A DNA stretch of 64,000 bases from JAUCQB01 sp964586235 (GCA_964586235.1 CAZPIO010000005.1:43474-107473); one strand, 5' to 3'. Shown: positions 36,054 through 45,119, counted from the stretch's first letter. Translations and numbers: made by a program. Notes: generated from the sequence alone by a model not told the origin.

Positions 36054-38660
36054 ATGGGCGGTCGATCAAAGGGCAAGGTCCGGCTTGGTCCGTTGGCGGC
36101 GATGGTGATACCAGCAGCCATCTTGCTCGCAACCACTTCGGTGTTCGGCGGATCTCCGGCCGACGTCAATGGATCCACATTCTACCACACCCAGGCGCGG
36201 GCCAATGCTCAGGTGAATGCTCAACGATATGAGTGGGCTCGCAAGCAAGTTGATGAGGCAATTGCGGCAGCCGAGCCTTGGCTGAAAACGTCCGATGACG
36301 AGTTGTGGCGAATGATCGTTCCGCCGAAGCTCAAGCGGGCGATTATGGTGAATGTAAACCAGGGGTGCCCGAAGTGCGGCATGGGCATTTACGAGGATCG
36401 CGGCCCGCACCCGTATCCCTGGATTGCCTGGGTTGAGGGGCATCCGTGGAAGGTGCAGTGTCCGAACTGCAAGGAGCTGTTTCCGAAGAACGACTTCGGG
36501 GCATTCTACGAGAGCGGGATCGATCGTGAGACCGGGCTGTTCGATCCGGCGCGGGCTGATCGCAAGCTGCTGTTCAACTCCGAGCATCCTGATCCAAAGG
36601 ACCCGCAGCACCTGTACGCCGTCGATGACGGCAACGGCTGGCAGCGGTTTCCCGGAGGCTTGAAGGAGCGGGACTGGTACATCGGCTATCACGTGTACTT
36701 CGGACGGGGCGGAAGGATGGCGGCTGCGATCCGCTCGCTGGCGACCGCCTATGCCCTGACCGGCCGGCCGATCTACGCCCACAAGGCTGCCATCCTGCTC
36801 GACCGCCTGGCTGACGTGTTTGCCGATTACGACGGCAAGCGGGAGCAATTCTTTAACAACGTTTGGGGCGAGTATTCGGACGGCTTGCTGGGGCCGAACT
36901 ACTGGGACGGCGGCATGTGGGCCCAGCGGGCGATCGATTACGACATGGTTCGCGAGGGCATCGGCCAGGTGCCTGAGACGCTCGCGTTCATCGGTGAGCA
37001 AGCCCGCCAGTTCAAGGTGCCGATGCCCAAGACCAGCGTGGAGGACATCCGCCGCAATATCGAGCAGCGAGTGCTTGTCGACGGCGGGCGCCGGCGCGAA
37101 CGCATCTCGATGAACGGCACCATCACCGAGATGTGCCGGCTCAAGGTTGAGCTGGTGCTGCGCGGCCGTGATTCGCTGAAGGAGGTCGTCGGCAGGTTGA
37201 TGCCCGCGATTGTCCCGCCCGAGCACCTCAACGGGGACGGCTCGGGCAATGAGCGGTCCACCGGGTACGACGCAGGCGCGTTCGGGCAGTACTGCGGCCT
37301 GGTTGAGGACCTGGCATCAATGGACAAGGACGTCGCGCGGGCCGCACTGGAGAGCTATCCGAACCTGAGGGCTGCGTTCGACGTCTGGGCGGACATCTGG
37401 TGCCTGGAAAAGTACATCCCCCAGATCGGCGACGTCGGCGAACCCGGCGCGACCAGCGGGCCGCGCGGCTCGGCCGGTGCTTACCTGGTTCTTTTCGACC
37501 TGACCGGCAACGCACGGTATGCCCAGGTGGCCATGCGCATCGCAGGGGGTGACACCGGCAAGCTTCCGCGGAACATTTTCGCACCGGAGCCGGAGGGGCT
37601 TGTGCAGCGAGCGATCGAGGCCGACAAGGCAGCGGGGCCGTGGCACACGCCGAGCGTGGTCAAGGGGGACTACAAGCTTGGCATCCTGCGCAGCGGCCGG
37701 GGCGCGGATGAGCAGGCCCTGTGGCTCTTCTACTCACCGCAGAAGGGCACCAGCAGCCATTCACACTTCGACGCGTTGAACTTCGGCTTGCTCGCGTTTG
37801 GCCTGCCGCTGGTCTGCGAGCAAGGGTACCCGCTTTACACCGGCGGCTGGCCGGCGAGATGGAACTGGACCAGCCATACGCGAAGCCATGCCACCGTGAG
37901 CATCGACAATCGTTGCCAGCGCCACAGCGAGGGCGGCAAGCTCCTGGCGTTTGCGGGTGACAATGGCGTGCAGATGATCTCGGCCGAGGCCCCGACGGCC
38001 TACGAGAATGTTGCGGTCTATCGCAGGACGCTGGTTGCCGTGCAACTCGGGCCGGGGCGACTGTGCTATCTGGACGTTTTTCGAGTGAAGGGCGGGCGTG
38101 AACACACGTACAATCTGCCGTTGTTCTACGGGGATCTGCGTGTTCAAGGTCTGACCATGAGTCCGCATGGCGATCTGCACGACGGGTACGTCACCAAGGT
38201 GCAGGCTTCGCCGGCCGGGGCGGCGTGGCGTGCCGAGGCGGACGTTTGCAGCGGATTCAAGGGCCCGGTCGCCGCCCATGTGCGCATCCACGGTCCGGCG
38301 GGCAAGATGGAGGTGTTGACCGGCTCTGGCGAGGCTCGCTGGGGCCGGGACGACCCGCGGCGGCTGCCCTATCTGTTTCTGCGCCGCGAAACAGGTACGG
38401 GCGAACTGGAAAGCTGCTTCGCGCTGGTGTACGAGCCGTATCGCGAGCGGCCGTTTATCAATGAGAACAGCGTGGTCATACGGGCAGAGGCGCAGGCGGT
38501 TCAGTTTGAGGCCCGGCTGGCCGACGGGTCAGGTTCGTTCCGACTGACCTGTCGGGACATGGGCGATTCGCCGGTGATGGTGGAGGGCACGCGCACGCTG
38601 GCGGGCAAGTCAGAAGACCTCAAGCTGTCGGGAATCGTCTCGACCCTGCCGTCGCGCTGA
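36054..38660 (+). CDS. Secreted heparinase II/III-family polysaccharide lyase-like protein
   Basis: 868 residues with an N-terminal export signal. A CPKC...CPNC tetracysteine pair (~residues 103-142) probably binds zinc. A long alpha/alpha toroid follows (~200-480). The heparinase II/III C-terminal sandwich begins near 560 with SSHSHFDALNFGLLAFGLPLVCEQGY, the most conserved part of the family. Such enzymes cleave uronic-acid polysaccharides by beta-elimination; the substrate is not determined. It starts 33 bp after nadA. Confidence 0.88.
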   Translation: MGGRSKGKVRLGPLAAMVIPAAILLATTSVFGGSPADVNGSTFYHTQARANAQVNAQRYEWARKQVDEAIAAAEPWLKTSDDELWRMIVPPKLKRAIMVNVNQGCPKCGMGIYEDRGPHPYPWIAWVEGHPWKVQCPNCKELFPKNDFGAFYESGIDRETGLFDPARADRKLLFNSEHPDPKDPQHLYAVDDGNGWQRFPGGLKERDWYIGYHVYFGRGGRMAAAIRSLATAYALTGRPIYAHKAAILLDRLADVFADYDGKREQFFNNVWGEYSDGLLGPNYWDGGMWAQRAIDYDMVREGIGQVPETLAFIGEQARQFKVPMPKTSVEDIRRNIEQRVLVDGGRRRERISMNGTITEMCRLKVELVLRGRDSLKEVVGRLMPAIVPPEHLNGDGSGNERSTGYDAGAFGQYCGLVEDLASMDKDVARAALESYPNLRAAFDVWADIWCLEKYIPQIGDVGEPGATSGPRGSAGAYLVLFDLTGNARYAQVAMRIAGGDTGKLPRNIFAPEPEGLVQRAIEADKAAGPWHTPSVVKGDYKLGILRSGRGADEQALWLFYSPQKGTSSHSHFDALNFGLLAFGLPLVCEQGYPLYTGGWPARWNWTSHTRSHATVSIDNRCQRHSEGGKLLAFAGDNGVQMISAEAPTAYENVAVYRRTLVAVQLGPGRLCYLDVFRVKGGREHTYNLPLFYGDLRVQGLTMSPHGDLHDGYVTKVQASPAGAAWRAEADVCSGFKGPVAAHVRIHGPAGKMEVLTGSGEARWGRDDPRRLPYLFLRRETGTGELESCFALVYEPYRERPFINENSVVIRAEAQAVQFEARLADGSGSFRLTCRDMGDSPVMVEGTRTLAGKSEDLKLSGIVSTLPSR

Positions 38661-38825
38661 ACCGGTTTGATGGTTCCGCATGCTGGCGGTAGCGTCTCCC
38701 CCCGTGACGACCCCGCGCCGGGTCAGCACCTGGAACTTGATCCTCTTCGACACGGTCAGGCTGGACAGGCTAACCTGAGCGGCCGGATGGAACGGATATC
38801 GCGAAGGTGAGCGCCAGGTAAACCG

Positions 38826-39104
38826 ATGCTGACAGTTGTCTACATTTTGATCGCCTCGATCCCGGTGCTCGCCGCCTGTCGGAAGCTGCTGCGCCTCCGC
38901 AAAGGTGAAACGCCTTATTGTGGGAAGTGCGGCTACAACCTGACGGGCTTGAGCTCTCCACGATGTCCCGAGTGTGGAGGTCTTCTATCCGAGGTGCCCG
39001 TGGTGCGAGGGGAGTTGGCCATCGGGCGGTCCCTGCGCATATGGCTGGTCGTCGGGATGCTGCTGATGCTGGTTATCGGCGTCGCCGCTGCCATCGTATG
39101 GTGA
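38826..39104 (+). CDS. Small membrane protein with a planctomycete-type zinc ribbon
   Basis: 92 residues: an N-terminal hydrophobic helix, the four-cysteine ribbon CGKCGYNLTGLSSPRCPECG (~32-51), and a second membrane helix near the C-terminus. This ribbon is widespread in planctomycete membrane proteins. The function is unknown. Confidence 0.75.
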   Translation: MLTVVYILIASIPVLAACRKLLRLRKGETPYCGKCGYNLTGLSSPRCPECGGLLSEVPVVRGELAIGRSLRIWLVVGMLLMLVIGVAAAIVW

Positions 39105-39190
39105 TCAGACCCAGCATCTCGCGGTTACGGCCATGCGATGAGTGAAAGGCACACGAAGTGCGGGCAGTTGGCTACGAGGGGGACGTTCGC

Positions 39191-39391
39191 TCAGCGGACC
39201 AGCTTGTCCGCCTCGCGGACCATTTCCGTGACGGACCAGTCCGGCAGGATCTGATCCCGATCGCGGGTGTAGTCGCCCTGGCCGGTTTCGTATTGCAGGA
39301 GAAAACGCATGGCGTTGACGTAGCCCAGCTCGCGGACGAGGATCTCCAGGCCTCGACGTCGCAGCTCGGCAGGATTGAGGATCGGACTCAC
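39191..39391 (-). CDS. Small protein paired with a PIN-domain protein (putative antitoxin)
   Basis: 66 residues from GTG 39391, whose GTGA overlaps the PIN gene stop. The sequence RRRGLEILVRELGYVNAMRFLLQYETGQGDYTRDR resembles a family of short proteins repeatedly found beside PIN proteins. The antitoxin role is inferred from overlap and size only, since no DNA-binding motif is evident. Confidence 0.6.
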   Translation of the reverse strand: MSPILNPAELRRRGLEILVRELGYVNAMRFLLQYETGQGDYTRDRDQILPDWSVTEMVREADKLVR

Positions 39392-39831
39392 GAGGACAAC
39401 TCCTTCGCCAACGTTATCGGGTCAACCAGTCTTACCTTAATTATACCCTTCAGGTGGGCCGCCTTCGAGAGGAAACGATCGTCCGTTGTGACAAGTGTGT
39501 CTGCTCCCAGGTACTCTGCCCAAGCCAAATGGTAGGCGTCCATAGCCCCCAAGCCCCTGTGGATCAGTTGATCAGCCTGTTGTGCAACCGAATTGGGCGT
39601 AACCTCAAGCGGGTTCAGGGATTCCAGCCACGAGCCGACCACTCTCGCTCTTCGAAGATCGTGGTTTCTTGAGTTCTCCAACTCGTGAGCCAGCGATCGC
39701 ACCGCCTCCAGCCTTCCGTCTGCGACCGCATCGAGAAGGCTCAGAACTGCGGACGTTTCCAGGTTGATACGGGGCTGGGACTGATCATCAAAGGGTCGTT
39801 TGAGACTACAGAGGTCGAGGTAAACCTTCAT
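39388..39831 (-). CDS. PIN-domain protein (VapC-like putative toxin ribonuclease)
   Basis: 147 residues. The acidic residues expected for a PIN nuclease are present: Asp6 (VYLDLCS), Glu50, Asp98 (GAMDAYHL) and Asp117/118 (VTTDDRFL). It is cotranscribed and overlaps by 4 bp with the downstream 66-residue protein, giving a toxin-first order. A toxin-antitoxin module is likely. Confidence 0.8.
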   Translation of the reverse strand: MKVYLDLCSLKRPFDDQSQPRINLETSAVLSLLDAVADGRLEAVRSLAHELENSRNHDLRRARVVGSWLESLNPLEVTPNSVAQQADQLIHRGLGAMDAYHLAWAEYLGADTLVTTDDRFLSKAAHLKGIIKVRLVDPITLAKELSS

Positions 39832-39933
39832 GGCACACTCCGTCCGCCGCCGCCACTGTGAGGCGGCGGCCGAGATGGTCTCGGAGTATAGCCCTTCGAC
39901 TCGTCTGCGGTCAACGAGCGCCAGCCGTGTCTG

Positions 39934-41442
39934 TCATGGATAGACTTTGTCCATCATCCGCGGGTAGGCGATGGTTTCGCGGATGTGCTTGAGGCCGCAG
40001 ATCCAGGCGACGGTTCGCTCGACGCCCAGGCCGAAGCCGCCGTGGGGGACGCTGCCGTAGCGGCGGAGGTCGAGGTACCACTCGTAGGGCTCGGTGGCCA
40101 GGCCTTCGTCGGCCATGCGCTCGAGCAGGACGTTAAGGTCGTCTTCCCTCTGCGAGCCGCCGATGATCTCACCGTAGCCGTCGGGGGCCAGCAGGTCGAA
40201 GTTGCGGACCACTCGCGGGTCTTCGTGATCGCGTTTCATGTAGAAGGCCTTGCAGCCGCGAGGATAGTGAGAGACGAAGACGGGGCGATCGTGCAGCCGG
40301 GAGATGATGGTCTCGTCGCTGCCACCGAGGTCCTTGCCCCATTCGAAGTTCGCGGCCAGTTCCATGTGCTTGGGGATGTTGGCGACCTGCTCCTCCAGAT
40401 CGGCCAGTTCCTCGCGATCGGCGATGACCTCGGCCGCGAGCTTCTCCTGCTCGTACTTCTTGACGCCCTGTTTGTCGCGGGCCGCCTCCTTGGCGGGGAT
40501 TGACTCCTTCAGTTGAGCGACTCGGGCGGTCTTCTCGGCCAGGTCCTTTTCTAGAAGCTCGCGGGCTTGGGGGCCGCGAAGGATCTCGGCCGCCTGGCTG
40601 TAGGTGATGCGGTAGAACGGCTTCTTCACTTTTTCGAGAGCGGCGACGTTCTGGCCGAGGAACTCCAAATCGGCACGGTGGTCCTTCAGCACCCGCTCGA
40701 CGATCGAGCAGACGAAGTCCTCGGCCACGTCCATGACTTCTTCGAGCACGGCGTAGGCGATTTCGGGCTCGACCATCCAGAACTCGGTCAGGTGGCGGCG
40801 GGTCTTGGATTTTTCGGCCCGGAAAGTCGGTCCGAAGCAGTAGACCTTGCCGTAGGACAGGGCGGCTGCTTCAAGATAGAGCTGGCCGGTCTGGGCGAGA
40901 TACATCGGCTCGCCGAAGTAGTCGACCGAAAAGAGCGTCTGGGCACCCTCGCCGGCCGAGGGCGCGAAGATGGGCGTGTCCACGAGGGTAAAGCCGTTGT
41001 CGTTGAAGAACCGGCGGATGGCGTCGATGACCGTGTGGCGGATCTTCATGATGGCCGTCGGGCGGCGGGATCGCAGCCACAGGTGGCGATGCTTGAACAG
41101 GAACTCGTGCCCGTGGGGCTTGGGGGTGATGGGGAAATCGGTCGTGGCGTGGACGACCTCGAGGCCGGCGACCTGCAGCTCATAGCCGCCCGGGGCCCGC
41201 TCGTCGGCCTTGACCCGGCCGGTGACCTTGAGCGACGACTCCTGACCGAGGCGCGAAGCGGTCTCGAAGACCTCCGGCGGGACATCCTGCTTGCCGACTA
41301 CGCACTGGCACAGGCCGGTGCCGTCGCGGAGGACGAGGAACGCCACCTTGCTGCTGACCCGCGAGTTGTAGAGCCAGCCGGCCAGGGTGACCGTTGAATC
41401 GACATGCTTGCCAAGATCGCGAATATGCACGGTTGTGTTCAT
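39934..41442 (-). CDS. asnS: Asparaginyl-tRNA synthetase with a coiled-coil insertion
   Basis: 502 residues from the ATG at 41442, preceded by AGGTG. It has an N-terminal OB anticodon-binding domain (~1-110) and a class II catalytic core: motif 2 FGPTFRAEKSKTRRHLTEFWMVEPE and motif 3 GGFGLGVERTVAWICGL. A charged, coiled-coil-like segment of about 70 residues (~287-357, ELLEKDLAEKTARVAQLKES...) interrupts the catalytic domain and makes the protein longer than typical bacterial AsnS (~430-470). It charges tRNA-Asn directly. Confidence 0.95.
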   Translation of the reverse strand: MNTTVHIRDLGKHVDSTVTLAGWLYNSRVSSKVAFLVLRDGTGLCQCVVGKQDVPPEVFETASRLGQESSLKVTGRVKADERAPGGYELQVAGLEVVHATTDFPITPKPHGHEFLFKHRHLWLRSRRPTAIMKIRHTVIDAIRRFFNDNGFTLVDTPIFAPSAGEGAQTLFSVDYFGEPMYLAQTGQLYLEAAALSYGKVYCFGPTFRAEKSKTRRHLTEFWMVEPEIAYAVLEEVMDVAEDFVCSIVERVLKDHRADLEFLGQNVAALEKVKKPFYRITYSQAAEILRGPQARELLEKDLAEKTARVAQLKESIPAKEAARDKQGVKKYEQEKLAAEVIADREELADLEEQVANIPKHMELAANFEWGKDLGGSDETIISRLHDRPVFVSHYPRGCKAFYMKRDHEDPRVVRNFDLLAPDGYGEIIGGSQREDDLNVLLERMADEGLATEPYEWYLDLRRYGSVPHGGFGLGVERTVAWICGLKHIRETIAYPRMMDKVYP

Positions 41443-41578
41443 TTCGTCGCACCTGTCACGGAAAGCTTCCTTCTCAGTACGCCTGCGGGGCGATGATACG
41501 CGAGCGGGGGCGGATGCAAAAGGGGCTCGGGGCGGTACTCCATACCAGATCGGGCCAGCGGTCGGGCTGCCGCAGGGC

Positions 41579-42979
41579 TTATTCGGCCGATTCGGGCAGT
41601 TCGAGCAGAAACCGCCATGCCGGAACAACCTCGATGGTGCCATTCTCAATGTCGATCCGCTCGTCTGTGTTCCGGGTCACGATGGTGCTTGTTCCGAGGC
41701 CCAACTCGGCCATGGCATCGCTCAAGGCCGCTGTCTCCCGCTTTCGCGTCTGTGGTTCGGCCAGAGACTCGCAGACCTGGACCAGGGCTTGCGCACGACC
41801 GCGCACCGGGACAACGAAGTCGACCTCTCGGCGGGCCTTGGTCCTGTAGTAGTAGATGTCCGGATGAAGGCGCCGCAGCGCGGTGAACACGAGGTTCTCG
41901 AGGAGATGCCCGGAGTTGACCAGAATTCCGGAGGACACTGAGGCAACCAGCGCGTGATCGATGCAGTAGACCTTCTTGGGGTTGGCGTTACTGCGAGCGA
42001 GCGACGCGTCGAATATCCGGACGGTGAACAAAAAATAGGCGTCCTCGAACCATTGCAGGTACTCAGACACCGCAGACTTGGGCGCCGCATGGCCCAAAGA
42101 CTTAAGATAACCTGCAAGACTGTTGACGGAACACAGCGAAGCCGTGTTGTCGACGACCCAGTGCGCCAGATCGCTCACCGCCTTCGGATGGGAGATGTCG
42201 TGGCGCTCGACCAAGTCTCGAAACAGGATGGTGTGGAAGTATTCCTGGTGGGTCTTGATCCTCAATCGACGGCTGAGGCCGGCGACCTCGGGGAAACCGC
42301 CTGTCTCCCAGTATTCCTCGAAGGCCTTCTGGATGATGAGCCTCTTCTTGGTTGACAACGCGCCCTCGCTGTCGATTCCCTTATAGTCCAGGAATTCGCG
42401 AAATGAGAACGGGAATATCTCCCACGACAGCGCCCGCCCGCGCATCTGCGTAGCGATCTCCTTTGAGAGCATCCTGGCCGATGAGCCTGTGAGGTAGACC
42501 TGGCATTTCTCCGTTCGCATCAGGCGGTCAACGAAGGGTTCCCAACCGGGCACCGCCTGGACCTCGTCGAAGAAGCAGTAGACGGTTTCGGTGTTTTTCT
42601 TTTCCGGGTAGACGGAGTAATAAGCCTCAAGGATCAGGCCGAGGTTGTCCCGGCGCAGGTTATGGAGGCGGTCATCGAAGAAGTTCAGGTAGAGGATGTT
42701 TTTGCGTGATACCCCGGCGTCCAGCAGTCTTTGGACGATCTGGAACATGTAGGTCGACTTGCCGCTTCGGCGGACGCCGATGCAGACGGCGGCTTTGCCG
42801 CGAACGGTTTGGATGTGCAGACGCCGAGGGACCCCGGTCTCCAGAGGGGCCTCCTGGGAGTCCAGGATGATAGATTTGATCGTCTCGATGGAAATCCGTG
42901 GGCCAGAGTCGCCCCGACCCACGGGATCGGCAGAGCCTGTACCGCTTACGCCACTCCCACCATGACTCGGTACACTCAC
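41579..42979 (-). CDS. AAA-family ATPase with C-terminal DUF4143 domain
   Basis: 466 residues from a GTG at 42979, with AGGAG upstream. Walker A is GVRRSGKST (68-76) and Walker B is VYCFFDEVQ. The C-terminal DUF4143 domain has the nuclease-like LENLVFTALRR...YYYRTKARREVDFVV motif. This family is common in accessory regions and has no settled function. It sits between asnA and asnS on the same strand but has its own near-consensus promoter. Confidence 0.88.
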   Translation of the reverse strand: MSVPSHGGSGVSGTGSADPVGRGDSGPRISIETIKSIILDSQEAPLETGVPRRLHIQTVRGKAAVCIGVRRSGKSTYMFQIVQRLLDAGVSRKNILYLNFFDDRLHNLRRDNLGLILEAYYSVYPEKKNTETVYCFFDEVQAVPGWEPFVDRLMRTEKCQVYLTGSSARMLSKEIATQMRGRALSWEIFPFSFREFLDYKGIDSEGALSTKKRLIIQKAFEEYWETGGFPEVAGLSRRLRIKTHQEYFHTILFRDLVERHDISHPKAVSDLAHWVVDNTASLCSVNSLAGYLKSLGHAAPKSAVSEYLQWFEDAYFLFTVRIFDASLARSNANPKKVYCIDHALVASVSSGILVNSGHLLENLVFTALRRLHPDIYYYRTKARREVDFVVPVRGRAQALVQVCESLAEPQTRKRETAALSDAMAELGLGTSTIVTRNTDERIDIENGTIEVVPAWRFLLELPESAE

Positions 42980-42991
42980 GGCATCGCTCCT

Positions 42992-43060
42992 GGTTATCGG
43001 TATTACCGGTTATCGGCCAAACTGGTAAGGATTATAACCGATTTTGTCTGAATCTGTCAA
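42992..43060 (-). promoter_or_regulatory. Consensus promoter with direct-repeat operator for the DUF4143 ATPase
   Basis: On the minus strand: -35 TTGACA (43055-43060), an 18-bp spacer and -10 TATAAT (43031-43036), both hexamers perfect. Downstream, two direct copies of GGTTATCGG (plus-strand sense) at 42992-43000 and 43008-43016 lie between the -10 and the ribosome site, where a repressor could bind. Confidence 0.6.
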
Positions 43061-43205
43061 TTGATCTGTCCAGTTCTGGCTGAGGCCGCCTCAGGCTCTC
43101 CGGTTTCCAAGCTGCCCGGAGGGCGGCGGATCCGGCACAGAGTCCCGGCATGCAGGCTGGCGCTGGGGTGCCCCCGGGGTGTGACGAGGCTGCCTTCAAA
43201 GGGAC

Positions 43206-44219
43206 TTAGAGCAGGGGGATGCCCCGGTTCCTGAGTTGCAGTTTCATCTCCTCCGGCCAGATACTGCACTGGACCTCGCCGACATGCGACTTGCGGAGGA
43301 AGAACATGCACAGGCGCGACTGGCCGATGCCGCCGCCGATGGTCTGGGGCAGCTCGCCGGCCAGGAGTCGCCGGTGGAACAGCAGGGTCAGTCGATCCTC
43401 GGCGCCGCGGATAGCAAGCTGCTGCCTGAGCGTGTCGGCGTTGACGCGGATGCCCATCGATGAAAGCTCAAACCCGCGGTTGATGATCGGGTTCCAGACG
43501 AAGATGTCGCCGTTAAGGCCCGGGCCGCGCTCTGTCGGGGTGATCCAGTCGTCGTAGTCGGGGGCCCGCCCGTCGTGAGGCTGGCCGTTGGCCAGTTTTG
43601 CCCCGATGCCGATGATAAACACCGCGCCGAGTTCCTTGGCGATCTGGTCCTCGCGCTCGCGGGGTGTCAGATCGGGCCAGCGTTTCTCGAGTTCGATCGA
43701 GTGCACGAAGTGGATCTTGTCGGGCAGCGTCGGCCGGATGGTCGGGTGAATCGACGCGACGTGCAACTCCGTCCGGCGTATGACCTCGTAGATGCGCTCG
43801 ACGACCCAGCAGAGGAAAGAGAGGTTTCGCTGGTCGAGGCGCATGACCCGCTCCCAGTCCCACTGGTCGACGTAGACCGAGTGGATGTCGTCGAGCATCT
43901 CGTCGGGGCGGATGGCGTTCATGTCGGTGTAGATCCCTTCGTCGGCCTTGAAGCCGTAGTCGGCCAGGGCCATCCGCTTCCACTTGGCCAGTGACTGGAC
44001 GATCTCCGCCCGCCGGCCGTTCATGCCCTTGATCGCGAACGAAATCGGTTGTTCGACCCCGTTCAGGTTGTCATTGATGCCGGTATCGGCCAGCACGAAC
44101 AGCGGGGCGCTGACTCGAAGCAAGTTGAGCGCTTCGGCCAGGTTCGTCTGGAAGAACTCCTTGATGGTGCGGATCGCCCGCTCGGTCTGCTTCAGGTCCA
44201 GCAACGGTTTCTGGCTCAT
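43206..44219 (-). CDS. asnA: Aspartate-ammonia ligase (asparagine synthetase A)
   Basis: 337 residues from the ATG at 44219, preceded by CGGAGGT. It matches AsnA along its length: FQTNLAEALNLLRVSAPLFV, QPISFAIKGMNGRRAEIVQSLAKWKRMAL, and the C-terminal GGGIGQSRLCMFFLRKSHVGEVQ. It makes asparagine from aspartate, ammonia and ATP in the cytoplasm. asnS lies downstream on the same strand, separated by the ATPase gene, so asparagine supply and tRNA charging are grouped. An extended reading frame through the N-gap is an artefact. Confidence 0.96.
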   Translation of the reverse strand: MSQKPLLDLKQTERAIRTIKEFFQTNLAEALNLLRVSAPLFVLADTGINDNLNGVEQPISFAIKGMNGRRAEIVQSLAKWKRMALADYGFKADEGIYTDMNAIRPDEMLDDIHSVYVDQWDWERVMRLDQRNLSFLCWVVERIYEVIRRTELHVASIHPTIRPTLPDKIHFVHSIELEKRWPDLTPREREDQIAKELGAVFIIGIGAKLANGQPHDGRAPDYDDWITPTERGPGLNGDIFVWNPIINRGFELSSMGIRVNADTLRQQLAIRGAEDRLTLLFHRRLLAGELPQTIGGGIGQSRLCMFFLRKSHVGEVQCSIWPEEMKLQLRNRGIPLL

Positions 44220-44313
44220 GACACCTCCGGAATCGCCTGTTCCCGCAGTTTTCCGCCGACAAACGGGGGTCACATGGTAGCCGAGCTTCTGGGCGGAGAC
44301 AAATGACTTGCGA

Positions 44314-44471
44314 AGAGCACTGCTCGCAGAGCAGTGGCACACNNNNNNNNNNNNNNNNNNNNNNNNNNNNNNNNNNNNNNNNNNNNNNNNNNNNNNNNNN
44401 NNNNNNNNNNNNNNNNNNNNNNNNNNNNNNNNNNNNNNNNNNAGAGCACTGCTCGCAGAGCAGTGGCACAC
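44314..44471. other. Assembly gap of 100 N flanked by identical 29-bp repeats
   Basis: The 100 unknown bases at 44343-44442 are flanked by the same 29-bp family C repeat (44314-44342 and 44443-44471; core arms CACTGCTC/GAGCAGTG). Exactly 100 N is a conventional gap size, so the true length is unknown. The two ends could be a single overlapping copy. Confidence 0.95.
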
Positions 44472-44522
44472 GGATGAGGTCTTCCGCAGAGCTGAGACGC
44501 GCCCGTGGGCTTTGGGAAGGGC

Positions 44523-45119
44523 TTATCGAATGCTCAACAACTTGTGCAGTTGGACCGACAGCCGCCAGCCGGGGTTGTCGCGGACGAGGTGGACGCACCA
44601 GTCGAACGTGCGCGGGTCGAGGGTCTTCCCGGCGAAGGCGGGCGAGATCAGGCGGTGTTCGGCCTGGACCGTCGTGCTGGGGATGGGCTGGCCGCAGGCC
44701 CGGACGTACTTGATCTCGTGGGCGAACCGCTGGCGGATGGCTTCCTCGGGGATCTTGGGGCTGACGGTGATCCAGTCCAGGCCGGCCGGGAGTTCGATGC
44801 TGCCGTTGGTCTCGATGGCCAGCCGGTAACCGGCGTTGTGCAGGCCGTCGATCAGCTCGCGGTCGACCTGCAGGGCCGGCTCGCCGCCGGTCAGGAGCAC
44901 CCACTCGCAACCAGGGCCGGCGGCCCGCAACTCAGCGATGATCTCGGGCAGGGGCATCTCGCGAGCGGCGGAATGATCGGTGTCGCACTCGAAACCGACG
45001 GTCTCGAGGGTGCACGCCTGGTTGCACCCGGAGAATCGCACGAAGATGTTGGCGGTGCCGGCGCGGAGCCCCTCGCCCTGGAGGGAATAGAAGATCTCAT
45101 TGACCTGGTAGGTTTTCAT
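44523..45119 (-). CDS. queE: 7-carboxy-7-deazaguanine synthase (radical SAM)
   Basis: 198 residues. It begins NEIFYSLQGEGLRAGTANIFVRFSGCN, typical of QueE. The radical-SAM cysteines are Cys32, Cys36 and Cys45, a CX3CX8C spacing that is longer than the usual CX3CX2C. TGGEPALQ and SPKIP follow. It converts 6-carboxytetrahydropterin to 7-carboxy-7-deazaguanine for queuosine. It is the last gene of the que cluster. Confidence 0.92.
   Translation of the reverse strand: MKTYQVNEIFYSLQGEGLRAGTANIFVRFSGCNQACTLETVGFECDTDHSAAREMPLPEIIAELRAAGPGCEWVLLTGGEPALQVDRELIDGLHNAGYRLAIETNGSIELPAGLDWITVSPKIPEEAIRQRFAHEIKYVRACGQPIPSTTVQAEHRLISPAFAGKTLDPRTFDWCVHLVRDNPGWRLSVQLHKLLSIR

Noticed and set aside
43206..44471. 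Frame extending asnA upstream through the N-gap
   Set aside because: The extension encodes unknown residues and repeat sequence. The AsnA family start is at 44219.
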